Assembly: GCA_019752115.1 (NCBI GenBank)
Contig: JAIEMN010000045.1
Span: 124,001 to 188,000, forward strand
Direction of reading: 5' to 3'
Source of the DNA: Gemmatimonadaceae bacterium
GTDB taxonomy: Bacteria; Gemmatimonadota; Gemmatimonadetes; Gemmatimonadales; Gemmatimonadaceae
Length of the DNA: 64,000 nucleotides
A program made the position numbers and the translations under genes. Numbering within the stretch: position 1 is the stretch's first letter; every line of letters starts with the position of its first letter. Below are positions 10,707-21,969 of this stretch, one piece after another. The notes below the pieces were generated by a model. The model worked only from the letters and a program-made list of their open reading frames with translations, did not search any database and was not told where the DNA came from.

Positions 10707-13356
10707 TCAGGCCGCCGGGCTTCTGCATCAGCAGGGTCTGGCCGTCGGGGAAGACGTCATACGACACCGCCAACGTTTCGCGGCGATAGACATCGGCAAA
10801 CAGCGAGTCGCGCCGCGCGACCTGCAGCGTGGTGCCGTTGGCGAAGGCAGCGAAGTACATGCGGCCGTCGCCACGATAGTAGAGGCCGCGGCCGTCGGCG
10901 GTCCAGACGGGTTCCGCACCGGGGCCGGCAGAGATCGAGATCCGGCCACCCGTACCATCTGCGGCGCGGGCGTACACCTCGAACTGACCCGTCTCATTAC
11001 TGGCATAGGCGACCCAGCGTCCGTCCGGCGACAGGCGCGGCGTCTCCTCATCCGCGTCGGTCGCTGCGAAGGGGCGCACGACGCGCCCGCTATCGCCCGG
11101 CGCGGGTGCGGCGATCCAGAGATCACCCGGCGCGCCGTACCCACCGGTGCGGAACGCAATCAGATTCGTGGTGCCGCGAAGTGTGGCATCCTCCAGCGCC
11201 GCCCCGCCGGGGGCGCGGAGCGGAATCTCCTCCGGCGCGCCACTGAGGTCGGCTGGAATCCACGCGAGGGTGCGTGTCGCCACCGTGGGGCCGGGCTTTC
11301 GGACCGTGAGATAGGCCACGCGCCGGCCGTCCGCGCTCCACCCGACTGGTCGGACACCAGAATAGCCACGAGTCAGGCGTTCCAGCGACTGGCTGGCCAG
11401 GGTGAACAGCCACACGTCGTATCCGGCGTTATCCATGGCCTGCACTTCCACGGCGATCCGCTTGCCGTCGGGCGAGACACGCGGCCAACTGTACAACCCC
11501 GGTTCGCGATCGAGCAGCGCCTCGCGTCCGGCGCGGTCCACGCGCACCAGATGGAATCGGGAGCCGAAATTCCCCGATCCATAGACGAGGGTGCCGTCGT
11601 CGCTGACATCGAAGTCGCTCCCCGTCAAGCGGGTCGCGACGTTCCGCGCCACCGTCTGCGCGGCGCTCGAGAGGACGCGCTGCGCCGCATCGAAGGGGGC
11701 CGCGACGAGATCCCCGTTCCGCACATACAGCAGCTGTCCATTGCTCCATCGCGCGCGCAGCCCCACGACGCCAAGTGACGTGATGGCGCCACCTGTGCGC
11801 GGCGCCGTCCCGAGGATGCTGCGGGTGATGGGCTCGCCGATGCGACGCACCGAGAACACCACATGGGTGCCTCCCGGCAGAAAGGTGCCGGACCCGACCG
11901 CCGACTCACCACGGCTGCTGTCGGGCGCGGCGACCAGCTGCAGCGGTCGTCCCTCTCGCCACAGCAACAGGCGCGGACCGCGAAGCATGAGCAGTGCACC
12001 GTCGGCATCGCAGTCGGTCACGGTGGCGGAGTCTGCCACCAGCGTTGGCTGTCCACCGTCTGGCGGCATACGCCAGACGCCCAGGTTCACGCGCGTGAAA
12101 TACAGCCACTTGCCATCAGGGCAGGTGACCGGACCGCCGCCGCGCTCGCCGCCGGGCAGGCGACGGACGAGCGTATCCGCGAGCTCGCGTACAAAGAGCC
12201 CGTAATTCGACGGTGTCCCGCCGACGAAGTACACGCGTTGTCCGTCGCGCGACAGCGCGACCCGGCGACCCACCGGCGCATCCAGCAGCGCCAGGCTGTC
12301 GGGGAGCGCCATCACGAAGGTCCGCGCCGGCGAGGCGGGCGCCGGTCGCTGCGCAAGCCAGGCGAGTGCGCTCAACGACGCGATGGCCGTGGCGGCGGTG
12401 AGCCAGAGCGCCACGCGGGTCCGTTGCAGCGCACGCGTGAGTCGTCGCGGATCGTCGGTGGTCGCGCCCCTGGCGCCGCCACCTTGGAGCCCCGCCTCTC
12501 CCGTGAGTGCCAGTGTCACCGGCGATGTGCCGCTGATCTGCCCCGCGAACTCCGCCGCGCTCGCCGGCCTGTCGGCGGGCAGTTTCGCCAGCGCCCCCAG
12601 CACCGCGGCGTCGATGTGCGCGGGAATGGTATTGCGCGTGGCGATGAGCGAGGCCGGTGCGGTGGTCAGCAACCGGGCGACGATCGCCTGCGTGTTGGGC
12701 CCGGTGAACGGCGGCTCGCCGACGAGCATCTCGTAGGTCACCGCGGCGAGCGCATAGACATCGGCCCGTGCATCGATGGTGCGCTCGCCGGTCGCCTGCT
12801 CGGGACTCATGTACTGCGGCGTGCCAAGACTGAGCCCCGTTTGCGTCATGCGCCCACCGCCCGCGTTCGTCACGGCGAGCGCGATCCCGAAGTCGGCCAC
12901 CAGCGCATGGCTGCCCTGCAGCAGGATGTTCTCCGGCTTGATGTCGCGATGAATGACCCCGCGGTCGTGCGCGTACTGCAGCGCATCGGCGACCTCGCGG
13001 GCAATCCGCAACGCGTCGGGAATGGGGAGTTGCTGCTCGCGCTCGAGCCGCGAGCGTAGCGTTTCGCCATCCACGAAGGGCATCACATAGAACAGCTGCC
13101 CGGCCGCCTCGCCGCTGTCGAAGAGCGGGAGGATGTGCGGATGCTGCAGACTCGCGGTGGTGCGGATCTCGCTCAGGAACCGCTCCGCGCCCAGCACCGC
13201 GGCCAACTCGGGGTGCAGCACCTTGACCGCCACCTCGCGCGCATGCCGCACGTCGCGCGCGAGGTACACGGTGGCCATGCCGCCGGCGCCGAGCTCGCGT
13301 ACAATGACATACCGATCCGCCAGCGCGGCGCGGAGCGCCTCAGGGCCGGTACTCAC
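10639..13356 (-). CDS. Membrane Ser/Thr protein kinase with PD40/WD40-like propeller
   Basis: 905 aa, GTG start at 13356 (VSTGPEALRAALADRY), four bases after the stop of the SGNH hydrolase gene, so the two are probably co-transcribed. Kinase motifs are complete: ELGAGGMATV, VAVK, HRDIKPENILL, DFGIALAV, GTPQYMSPEQ. A hydrophobic helix at about residues 315-336 follows a longer linker than in its neighbours. The outer part has repeats such as LSRDGQRVYF, VSPDGKRIAV, WSADGRRVAY and LSPDGRWVAY. The last residues (IVVLNWPALLKAGPEKR) form the conserved tail. Its 3' end runs over the place where the start of the downstream vapB should be. Confidence 0.94.
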   Translation of the reverse strand: MSTGPEALRAALADRYVIVRELGAGGMATVYLARDVRHAREVAVKVLHPELAAVLGAERFLSEIRTTASLQHPHILPLFDSGEAAGQLFYVMPFVDGETLRSRLEREQQLPIPDALRIAREVADALQYAHDRGVIHRDIKPENILLQGSHALVADFGIALAVTNAGGGRMTQTGLSLGTPQYMSPEQATGERTIDARADVYALAAVTYEMLVGEPPFTGPNTQAIVARLLTTAPASLIATRNTIPAHIDAAVLGALAKLPADRPASAAEFAGQISGTSPVTLALTGEAGLQGGGARGATTDDPRRLTRALQRTRVALWLTAATAIASLSALAWLAQRPAPASPARTFVMALPDSLALLDAPVGRRVALSRDGQRVYFVGGTPSNYGLFVRELADTLVRRLPGGERGGGPVTCPDGKWLYFTRVNLGVWRMPPDGGQPTLVADSATVTDCDADGALLMLRGPRLLLWREGRPLQLVAAPDSSRGESAVGSGTFLPGGTHVVFSVRRIGEPITRSILGTAPRTGGAITSLGVVGLRARWSNGQLLYVRNGDLVAAPFDAAQRVLSSAAQTVARNVATRLTGSDFDVSDDGTLVYGSGNFGSRFHLVRVDRAGREALLDREPGLYSWPRVSPDGKRIAVEVQAMDNAGYDVWLFTLASQSLERLTRGYSGVRPVGWSADGRRVAYLTVRKPGPTVATRTLAWIPADLSGAPEEIPLRAPGGAALEDATLRGTTNLIAFRTGGYGAPGDLWIAAPAPGDSGRVVRPFAATDADEETPRLSPDGRWVAYASNETGQFEVYARAADGTGGRISISAGPGAEPVWTADGRGLYYRGDGRMYFAAFANGTTLQVARRDSLFADVYRRETLAVSYDVFPDGQTLLMQKPGGLSGRSPIVVLNWPALLKAGPEKR

Positions 13357-13360
13357 GCCG

Positions 13361-14650
13361 TCACCGTTTTCCCTTCGTGCGCTCCGCCCGGAACAACTCC
13401 AACGCAATCGCCTTCCCCATCGCCGCGTACCCCGCGCCGCTCGGGTGCAGATGATCGCCCGAGTCGTACGCCGGCAGCATGCGCGTGGTATCCGCCGGAT
13501 CCCACGTGGCCCTCTCGAAATCGATCACGCCGTCGTACTCGCCGCTCGTGCGCAGCCAGCGGTTGAATGCCGCGTGCTTTTCCTGCACCTCGCGCTGCGC
13601 CGGTCGGTTCATGCCGCCTACGGGGGTGAGGGTCGCGCCAAAGATCCTGAGCCCACGCTCATGCGCCCGCGCGATGAGCTGCCGGTGGCCGGCGATGAGC
13701 TCCTCGATGGGCATCTCGTCGCGCGGATTCGTCGCGGGCGTGCCACGCGAGATGTCGTTGATCCCTTCGAGCACAATCACGTGCGTCACCCCCGGCTGCA
13801 TCAGCACGTCGCGATCGAAGCGCAGCAGCGCACTGGGGCCGGTCACCGTGGACAGCACGCGATTGCCGCTGATGCCGGCATTCACCACCGCCATGGGCGC
13901 TCCGCGGCCCGCCACCAGTCGCTCGGCGAGCACATCGGGCCAGCGCGCGTTGCTGTCCACCGGCGCGCCGAAGCCATCGGTGATGGAGTTGCCGATGGTC
14001 ACGATCACGCCGCTCGCCCGCGGGTTCACCACGTCGATGCCGGCCACGAAGGCCCACGCCACGAACGACGTGTCGGGGGGGAATGTCGCCTCGGCGACGT
14101 GATCACCCGGCGGCGAGATCCAGCTGCGCTGCACCGACAGGCTGTGCCGCGTCGTGGTGCGCGCCGAGTCGGCGATGGCGAGGCTGATCATGACGTCGGC
14201 GCGATCGGGGATCGCAAACGCCACCGGATCGCTGATGAGGTAGCCGCCCGGGCGCACGGTCACCGCGGCTCGCCCGTCAAAAGTGACCGCATGATCGGTC
14301 GCCGGGTCGATCGCGGGGCCCGCCGCTGCGCCGCCGCGTCGCAGCGCCACATGCGCGGCACGAATGATCAGCGGGCGATCGCCGTACTCGTTCGAGAGGC
14401 GCAGGCGCATCTGCTGGCCGCCGATCGACACGCGGGCGACCTGGCGCAGCGTGCGATCGACGACCGTGATGACCCGATCGACGGAGTCCGCCGGCGGGCG
14501 CGGCGCCGCGGCTTGCAGACTCGGCGCCCACGTCGCGAGCCACCGCGGCGGGGGGGCGGCACTCCGGCGCGCTTGCGCCTGAAGGGGAAGGGCCATCGCT
14601 GCCATACACGCCCACACACCAGCCGACACGACAATCCGACGGGTCGCCAC
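13361..14650 (-). CDS. Secreted SGNH/GDSL-family hydrolase
   Basis: 429 aa from the GTG at 14650, which gives a signal peptide (VATRRIVVSAGV, hydrophobic stretch, then LQAQA). SGNH blocks: GNSITDGFG (nucleophile Ser, block I), GISGNRVL (Gly block), EGINDI (Asn block) and DHLHPSGAGY (Asp-His block). An N-terminal beta-rich domain of about 170 residues (WAPSLQ, VRLSNEYGDRPL-type pattern) precedes the hydrolase domain, as in larger esterases of the GDSL family that act on sugar or acyl esters. The substrate is unknown; an extracytoplasmic esterase is the safe call. It lies just upstream of a kinase gene with a 4-bp gap. Confidence 0.88.
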   Translation of the reverse strand: MATRRIVVSAGVWACMAAMALPLQAQARRSAAPPPRWLATWAPSLQAAAPRPPADSVDRVITVVDRTLRQVARVSIGGQQMRLRLSNEYGDRPLIIRAAHVALRRGGAAAGPAIDPATDHAVTFDGRAAVTVRPGGYLISDPVAFAIPDRADVMISLAIADSARTTTRHSLSVQRSWISPPGDHVAEATFPPDTSFVAWAFVAGIDVVNPRASGVIVTIGNSITDGFGAPVDSNARWPDVLAERLVAGRGAPMAVVNAGISGNRVLSTVTGPSALLRFDRDVLMQPGVTHVIVLEGINDISRGTPATNPRDEMPIEELIAGHRQLIARAHERGLRIFGATLTPVGGMNRPAQREVQEKHAAFNRWLRTSGEYDGVIDFERATWDPADTTRMLPAYDSGDHLHPSGAGYAAMGKAIALELFRAERTKGKR

Positions 14651-14773
14651 GCAACGCCTCGCAAGGAAGAGCACCTCCAAGTGTACGGCTCGGGAGACGA
14701 GTCCGCCACGATCGTCCCGCGCGTCGGCGGGGCGGATCACGCCGTGGCCGCGTCTTTGCTGTGGCCGCGCGGC

Positions 14774-15733
14774 ATGACGCCTATCGATTTGCTCGGGGTA
14801 TCGGGAAAGCCGTACGACATCGCGATCGTTGGCGGTGGCCCCGCCGGACTGTCCGCCGCGATCTGGGCCGGTCGCTATGGGCGCCAGGTGCTGCTCGTCG
14901 ATCGCGGCGACCCGCGCAATTGGGCCACGCGTGGCGTGAACGGCTATCTCGGACTCGCCGGCGTGCGGCCGGGATCGCTCCGGGAAGCGGGTCGCCTCGA
15001 GGCCGCGCGATATGACGTGCTGCTCGCCGACGCCGACGTGTTGCGCGTGGAGCCGTGCGGGCATGCCACGCGCGATACGTGCTTCGCGCTGCACATTGCA
15101 GGCGGCGACACCTTGCACGCGCGTCGGGTGTTGCTCGCCTTCGGGCTGATGGACGTCTGGCCCGACATCCCCGGCCTGGAACGGGTGTACGGGACCAGCG
15201 CGCACGTCTGCCCCGACTGCGACGGCCATGAATCGCGGGGCTTGCGCATCGCCGTGGTGGGCGCCGGCCGCCGGGCGATGGCGATGGCCCTCGCGCTGCG
15301 GACGTGGAGTGCGGCGCTCACGATCGCGACCAACGGGCGCCCCGCACGACTCTCGCCGGCGGCGCGTGAGCGTCTGCGCCAGAACGGCATCACGCTCCGC
15401 AGCGAGGCCATCGAGCGGGTCGTGCACGACGGCCCCCGGCTGCAGGCGCTCGCGTTGGCGAACGGCGACGTGCTGGCGGTGGACAAGCTCTTCTTCAACG
15501 TGGCGCAGCGGCCGGCCGACGATCTGGCGGCGCAGCTCGGGTGCGCCCGCGATCGCGGCGGGCATGTGATGGTGTCGGTGCACGGCGCGACGACGGTGCC
15601 GAGCGTCTTCGCCGCCGGCGACATCACGCCGGGGCCGCAGCTCGCCATTCGGGCCGCCGCCGCGGGTGCGGTGGCGGCGATGGCGATGCACAAGAGTTTG
15701 CTGCCGGTGGAGCGGACGGTGGTGGGGGTGTAA
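14774..15733 (+). CDS. Thioredoxin-reductase-like FAD/NAD(P)-dependent oxidoreductase
   Basis: 319 aa from the ATG at 14774 (MTPIDLLGVSGKPYDIAIVG); an in-frame GTG at 14744 is an alternative. Features: FAD Rossmann motif IVGGGPAGLSAA near residue 17, a CPDC redox pair (HVCPDCDGHES) at the position of the CxxC of thioredoxin reductases, a second Rossmann fold IAVVGAGRRAMAMA for NAD(P)H, and FAAGDITPGPQ near the C-terminus for flavin binding. Length fits the low-Mr TrxR family. A true thioredoxin partner is not visible nearby, so the electron acceptor is open. It is divergent from the SGNH hydrolase and the only plus-strand gene in this stretch. Confidence 0.87.
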   Translation: MTPIDLLGVSGKPYDIAIVGGGPAGLSAAIWAGRYGRQVLLVDRGDPRNWATRGVNGYLGLAGVRPGSLREAGRLEAARYDVLLADADVLRVEPCGHATRDTCFALHIAGGDTLHARRVLLAFGLMDVWPDIPGLERVYGTSAHVCPDCDGHESRGLRIAVVGAGRRAMAMALALRTWSAALTIATNGRPARLSPAARERLRQNGITLRSEAIERVVHDGPRLQALALANGDVLAVDKLFFNVAQRPADDLAAQLGCARDRGGHVMVSVHGATTVPSVFAAGDITPGPQLAIRAAAAGAVAAMAMHKSLLPVERTVVGV

Positions 15734-17560
15734 CTAGCGGCCCGACGCACCGGCGGTGAGTGCCGCCGTCCAGTTGATGTAGATCTGCAGCGTCGGGGCG
15801 ACCGGCGTCGTGACGTCATCGTACATCACGACCGCAAACGATTGGCCGTCGGGCGCGACGTCGTACGAGATCCCGCTTCGGAGCGCGACCGACGGCGTCT
15901 TGATCGGCGCTCGAAAGAGTGAACGCGGCGGACGCGACGCAAAGGTGGATCCGTTCACGTCAACGTCCACCGCCAGCACCTCGGCGCGCGCATCCCCCTG
16001 CTCGTACTTGAGGTAGTAGAGCTCCTTGCCATCCCGTCGCCAGCGCGGGGCCTCGCCGGTCCCGGCACTGACCAGCCACTTCTCATCGGTCAGGGGCCAC
16101 CGGCGCACATAGACCTGCATGCGACCGCCCTGTTCGTCCGAGGCGTAGGCGATGTACTTGCCGTTCGGCGAAAACGACGTGTGCAACTCGTTCGCGGGCG
16201 ACGCCAGGACGGGCGCCGCGCTATCGCCCGACGGCGTCGTTTGCCACACGTCGCCCCCGGAGTTCCGGTTGTTGAACAGGATCACGCGACCGTCGGGGCT
16301 CCAATCGGAGACGATGGAACGGGCAACCTTCAGAGGCAGGCGACGTTCAGGGCCGCCATTGACGGCCTTGATGAAGATGTCACCGCCATTGCGTGTGGAC
16401 TGGAACGCCACGTCCTTCCCGTCAGGTGACCACGCCGCGAAGGCGTTGTGATGGGTTTCGTCGAGTGTCTGTCGGAGCGCGCGATCCGCGGTCAGATCGT
16501 AGACGAAGAGGTCACCGGTACCCTTGCCGCTGTGATACTCGTAGGCGATGGACTTCCCGTCAGGTGCGAAGCGCGGCGCGTAGTAGTCGTAGCCGGTGCC
16601 GTCGGCCTGCGGGCCAAGCTGCCGGATGACCTTCCCCGATCGATCCACCAGGACCATCCGACGGGCGCGCGTATCGGACGCCACGAAATAGGCCAGCACA
16701 CCGCCCGCCGAGATGGAGAACGAGCGCACGAAGGTCCCGCTCACGAACACGGTCGGATCGCCCGTGGCGTCGAGATCGTCGCCGTACGGTTGACTCCAGA
16801 GATCGCCGCCGCGGTTGATGATGTACTGCGCGCCGACAATCCGCATGCCCGTCACGTTCGCCGTCGCGAGCAGCTTCGGCAGCGGATGATCGAGTGCCGG
16901 GGCTGTGGCCTGCAGATCGACGGCGTGCAGCTCCCACGGTGAACCGGAGGGATGCGACATTGAGACCAGGACATGACGACCGTCCGGATACGCATCGATC
17001 GGTGACAGCGACTGAAACCCGCGGGCGGTGTCGGCGCGTGCGATGACGCTGGGTGTTCGTTCGTCTCGCTGAATCCGAAGGAGCTGGTCGTTACTGGGCG
17101 TGGTCAAGACAATCGAGCCGTCCGCCATCCAGAGCGGCGTGGCGCCTGGCCGTGCGACCTTGGCGATCGCCACGGGCCGTCCGCCCCGAAGATCCGCGCG
17201 GAGCAGCTCGCCACCAGCGGAGAAGCCCAGCTCGCGGCTGTCGGGCGACCAGAACGGCTGGTCGACATCATCGACGGTTTCTACCGACGTGCTCTGGAGC
17301 GAATCCAGGCGACGATACCAGAGGCTCCGATGTCCACTCGTATCGGTCAGCACGTACGCGACGAGGCGTCCGTCTGGAGACACCGCGAAGGCGGTGCTGG
17401 CGTGCAGCTTTGCACTGCCATCGCGCGACAGATCGAACTGCAGGCGATACCGCTCGGTATTCGCCGAGATGGTTCCACCAGCGCCGTGCCACACGCCAAA
17501 GGCGAGCGCGAGGACCGTCACGACGCCCATCACCATCAGCGGCAGGCGCGAGCCCCGCAC
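15734..17560 (-). CDS. Membrane-anchored PD40 propeller half of a kinase split by an amber codon
   Basis: About 608 aa if translation restarts at the GTG at 17560 (VRGSRLPLMVMG). It begins with a transmembrane helix (LMVMGVVTVLALAFGVW) followed by propeller repeats (VSPDGRLVAY, WSPDSRELGF, FAPDGKSIAY, WSPDGKDVAF, FSPNGKYIAY) and a tail ending in INWTAALTAGASGR. It is in the same frame as the kinase fragment at 17627-18442, separated from it only by a TAG at 17627-17629. Intact paralogues read FADAL or FAEAL where this stop sits. It may be a separate sensor-like protein after re-initiation, the product of read-through, or simply half of a pseudogene. A sequencing error is also possible. Confidence 0.75.
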   Translation of the reverse strand: MRGSRLPLMVMGVVTVLALAFGVWHGAGGTISANTERYRLQFDLSRDGSAKLHASTAFAVSPDGRLVAYVLTDTSGHRSLWYRRLDSLQSTSVETVDDVDQPFWSPDSRELGFSAGGELLRADLRGGRPVAIAKVARPGATPLWMADGSIVLTTPSNDQLLRIQRDERTPSVIARADTARGFQSLSPIDAYPDGRHVLVSMSHPSGSPWELHAVDLQATAPALDHPLPKLLATANVTGMRIVGAQYIINRGGDLWSQPYGDDLDATGDPTVFVSGTFVRSFSISAGGVLAYFVASDTRARRMVLVDRSGKVIRQLGPQADGTGYDYYAPRFAPDGKSIAYEYHSGKGTGDLFVYDLTADRALRQTLDETHHNAFAAWSPDGKDVAFQSTRNGGDIFIKAVNGGPERRLPLKVARSIVSDWSPDGRVILFNNRNSGGDVWQTTPSGDSAAPVLASPANELHTSFSPNGKYIAYASDEQGGRMQVYVRRWPLTDEKWLVSAGTGEAPRWRRDGKELYYLKYEQGDARAEVLAVDVDVNGSTFASRPPRSLFRAPIKTPSVALRSGISYDVAPDGQSFAVVMYDDVTTPVAPTLQIYINWTAALTAGASGR

Positions 17561-17626
17561 TGGCGCCGCCGCGGCCCGCGCGCCCGATACCGTTGGGGCG
17601 TTGACCGCTGCCTGCCCGCTCAGCGC

Positions 17627-18442
17627 CTACGCAAACTGCCTCGCACTCTCCAACCGATCCGCCGGCAACTTGGCGAGCGCGGCCATCACCGCCTGCTCCA
17701 CGTGCAGCGGGATCGTGTCGCGCACCGTGGTGGGTGCGACCGGCCGCTCGGTGAGGACCTTCGCCACGATCGCCTGCACCGTGTTGCCGGTGAAGGGCGG
17801 ATCCCCGGTGAGCATTTCGTACGTGACCGCGCCGAGCGCATAGAGATCGCTCCGCGCGTCGACGGTCCGCTCGCCCATCGCCTGCTCAGGGCTCATGTAC
17901 TGCGGTGTACCGAGCGAGAGCCCCGTCTGCGTCATGCGCGCGCCGCCCGCCTGCTGCACAGCGAGCGCGATGCCGAAATCGGCGACGAGCGCACTGCCGT
18001 CGTGCAGCAGGATGTTCTCGGGCTTGATGTCGCGGTGCACGACACCCTGCCGATGCGCATAGTCCAGCGCCGCCGCGGCTTCACGCGCCAGGCGCACGGC
18101 TTCGGCGATGGGCAACACCTTCTCCCGATCGAGCCGCGCGCGCAGCGTCTCGCCGGCAATGAAGGGCATCACATAGAACAACAACCCATCCGCCGCGCCG
18201 CTATCGAGCAGCGGCAGAATATGCGGATGCTGCAGCTTCGCCGTGGTCTTGATCTCCGCCAGAAAGCGCTCGGCGCCGAGCGCCGCGCCCAGATCCGGGT
18301 GCAGCACCTTGATGGCGACATCGCGCTCATGCCGCAGATCGTGCGCGAGGTACACGGTGGCCATGCCACCGGCGCCGAGTTCACGGATGACGCGATAGCG
18401 GTCGGCGAGGGCGGATTGGAGACGGGCGAGCGTGTCGGTCAC
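17627..18442 (-). CDS. Ser/Thr protein kinase catalytic domain, cut off by in-frame amber stop
   Basis: 271 aa, GTG start at 18442 (VTDTLARLQSALADRY). The kinase domain is complete and has all catalytic motifs (ELGAGGMATV, VAIK, HRDIKPENILL, DFGIALAV, GTPQYMSPEQ). The product stops at the end of the kinase domain after ESARQFA because of a TAG at 17627-17629; the frame continues open as ALSGQ into the membrane and propeller half. A single GAG to TAG change would explain it, since Glu is common at this spot. As it stands the product would be a soluble kinase detached from its sensor. Confidence 0.8.
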   Translation of the reverse strand: MTDTLARLQSALADRYRVIRELGAGGMATVYLAHDLRHERDVAIKVLHPDLGAALGAERFLAEIKTTAKLQHPHILPLLDSGAADGLLFYVMPFIAGETLRARLDREKVLPIAEAVRLAREAAAALDYAHRQGVVHRDIKPENILLHDGSALVADFGIALAVQQAGGARMTQTGLSLGTPQYMSPEQAMGERTVDARSDLYALGAVTYEMLTGDPPFTGNTVQAIVAKVLTERPVAPTTVRDTIPLHVEQAVMAALAKLPADRLESARQFA

Positions 18443-18496
18443 GATATTCCGGAGGGGTGCTTCGAATCTGCGACGCGGATGGCGGGCGCGATACCA

Positions 18497-18982
18497 CTAG
18501 CTCGCGTCGAGCGCCTCCAACGCGGCCGCATCGGTCAGATCCTTCGGGCGCGCGGCGGCCCGCTTGTTTCGGATCAGCGCGTCGCGTGCGATGAGGCGGA
18601 TCGCAACGCCATCGACGACGATCACGGGGCCGCCGGTCGCCGCCTCATCGAAGGACACGCCACTGATGGACGACAGGAGATCGATGCGCTGCGGTGGCGC
18701 CCCGAACATGACCACCGTGTCGGGACGGCTGAGGGTCGCGGCATCGATGATGGCCGGCGGGGCACCGAAGGTGTCGAGGGCCGCGCAGAGGCGCGCCACG
18801 TTGGCCGCTGAGGCGCGATAGAAGAAGTCGATATCCTCCGTGGCGCGAATGACACCGTACGCACCCATCGCATACCCGCCCACCAGCAGGGCATCCACGC
18901 CATGAGCGGCGAGGGCGCGCGCGAAGTCCTGAAAGTCTGGTGAGAGCCGAGCGTTCGTGTGCGTCCGCGGCGCGCGAGTCAC
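18497..18982 (-). CDS. Nucleotidyltransferase-fold protein, probable toxin partner of the HTH gene
   Basis: 161 aa. Pol-beta-type nucleotidyltransferase signature: LLVGGYAMGAYGVIRATEDID, with the GG helix turn and the DID metal pair, and a third acidic residue in RIDLLSS. The GTG start at 18982 overlaps the stop of the upstream HTH gene as GTGA. Small NTases paired with a DNA-binding protein act as toxins in several toxin-antitoxin systems (AbiEii/MenA-like and MNT-type families); membership of either family is inferred from pairing and motif only. Active residues appear intact. A housekeeping role is less likely given the tight two-gene layout. Confidence 0.75.
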   Translation of the reverse strand: MTRAPRTHTNARLSPDFQDFARALAAHGVDALLVGGYAMGAYGVIRATEDIDFFYRASAANVARLCAALDTFGAPPAIIDAATLSRPDTVVMFGAPPQRIDLLSSISGVSFDEAATGGPVIVVDGVAIRLIARDALIRNKRAAARPKDLTDAAALEALDAS

Positions 18983-19383
18983 GCCGTCGGTCTCAGGGCG
19001 GCGACGGTCGTGGAGAGACGCGCGGTACGCTCCAGATTGCTCGCCATGTCATCGCTCGACGCCGGCGGGTCATGCGCGTCGCGATGCAGGGCGCTCACAT
19101 GACCGGTCCAGCTCCGGCGCCGCATCGCCGCCCGTGCGCGCGCCGCCGCTGGCGCATCTTCGGCGCGCCACTCGGTGCCATCGGCGGCCTGGAAGACGGC
19201 CGTGACTCCCACTGCCGTCAGCAACCCCACCGCGGTTTCCAGACTCACGTTCGGTCGTGCGCCGCGCTCGAATTCGGTGATCAGGCGCAGCCCCACCCCC
19301 GTGCGGGCCGCAAGGTCGGCTTGCGACTCGCCGGCGGCGCGGCGGGCGTTGCGGAGCAGGAGGCCGAGGGCGGGGAGGTCCAT
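18979..19383 (-). CDS. XRE-family HTH regulator, probable antitoxin of the NTase pair
   Basis: 134 aa, ATG at 19383. The N-terminal two thirds is a Cro/CI-type helix-turn-helix: LGLLLRNARRAAGESQADLA, then ARTGVGLRLITEFERGARPN and VSLETAVGLLTAVGV, as in HipB-like regulators. The C-terminal part is low in recognisable features. The gene overlaps the NTase gene and is preceded by a perfect 8+8 bp inverted repeat (19386-19409) three bases before the ATG, as expected for an autoregulated pair. Antitoxin function is inferred from this layout. Confidence 0.75.
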   Translation of the reverse strand: MDLPALGLLLRNARRAAGESQADLAARTGVGLRLITEFERGARPNVSLETAVGLLTAVGVTAVFQAADGTEWRAEDAPAAARARAAMRRRSWTGHVSALHRDAHDPPASSDDMASNLERTARLSTTVAALRPTA

Positions 19384-19385
19384 GC

Positions 19386-19409
19386 GGCGAAATCTAATGG
19401 TATTTCGCC
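19386..19409. promoter_or_regulatory. Operator-like inverted repeat upstream of the HTH-NTase pair
   Basis: GGCGAAAT (19386-19393) and ATTTCGCC (19402-19409) form a perfect 8-bp inverted repeat with an 8-bp spacer in an otherwise unusually AT-rich stretch. It starts three bases upstream of the HTH ATG and covers a possible -10 (TAGATT on the minus strand), so binding of the HTH protein here would block its own transcription. If that -10 is right the mRNA has almost no leader. Confidence 0.6.
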
Positions 19410-19461
19410 AAGAAGATAAGCTATAAAGGGATAAATATGCCCTAAACGGAGTAATTCGCGT

Positions 19462-19607
19462 TCATTTGGCCGCCCCCCGCGCGAGCCGCTCCCGCCGCTC
19501 CCGCCGCCAGTTGTGCACGATGAGCGCCTTCGCCTCGCCGCCGACCGGGCGCAACAGGGCGACCTGGTAGCGATCGGCGAGGGCGGCGGTGAGTTGATCG
19601 ACTGGGT

Positions 19608-19611
<4 letters not shown>
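19462..19611 (-). pseudogene. Internally deleted kinase gene: kinase head fused to kinase tail
   Basis: A 49-codon frame starts at GTG 19611, overlapping the stop of the TPR kinase upstream as GTGA, exactly like the intact kinase neighbours. It reads NPVDQLTAALADRYQV, the standard kinase N-terminus up to the DRY(E/Q)L point, then jumps to LLRPVGGEAKALIVHNWRRE and a basic end, which matches the C-terminal tail of propeller kinases (LLxxP..IVVLNW). Everything between, about 800 codons, is absent. A clean in-frame internal deletion is the simplest reading. The short product may still be translated. Confidence 0.6.
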
Positions 19612-21899
<2,288 letters not shown>

Positions 21900-21969
21900 A
21901 GAATTCGGAGGGGGTCATCCGAATCTGGGGCGGCCACCGGCTGGTGGCTACCACTGGCCCTGGTGGCGT

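Noticed and set aside
13133-14773. Upstream extension of the thioredoxin-reductase-like frame
   Set aside because: The extension is antisense to the SGNH hydrolase and the kinase; family similarity starts at MTPIDLLG.
18497-19383. HTH-NTase pair as a classical AbiE system
   Set aside because: The HTH protein is a short XRE type and the NTase is much shorter than typical AbiEii; only the general NTase fold can be supported.
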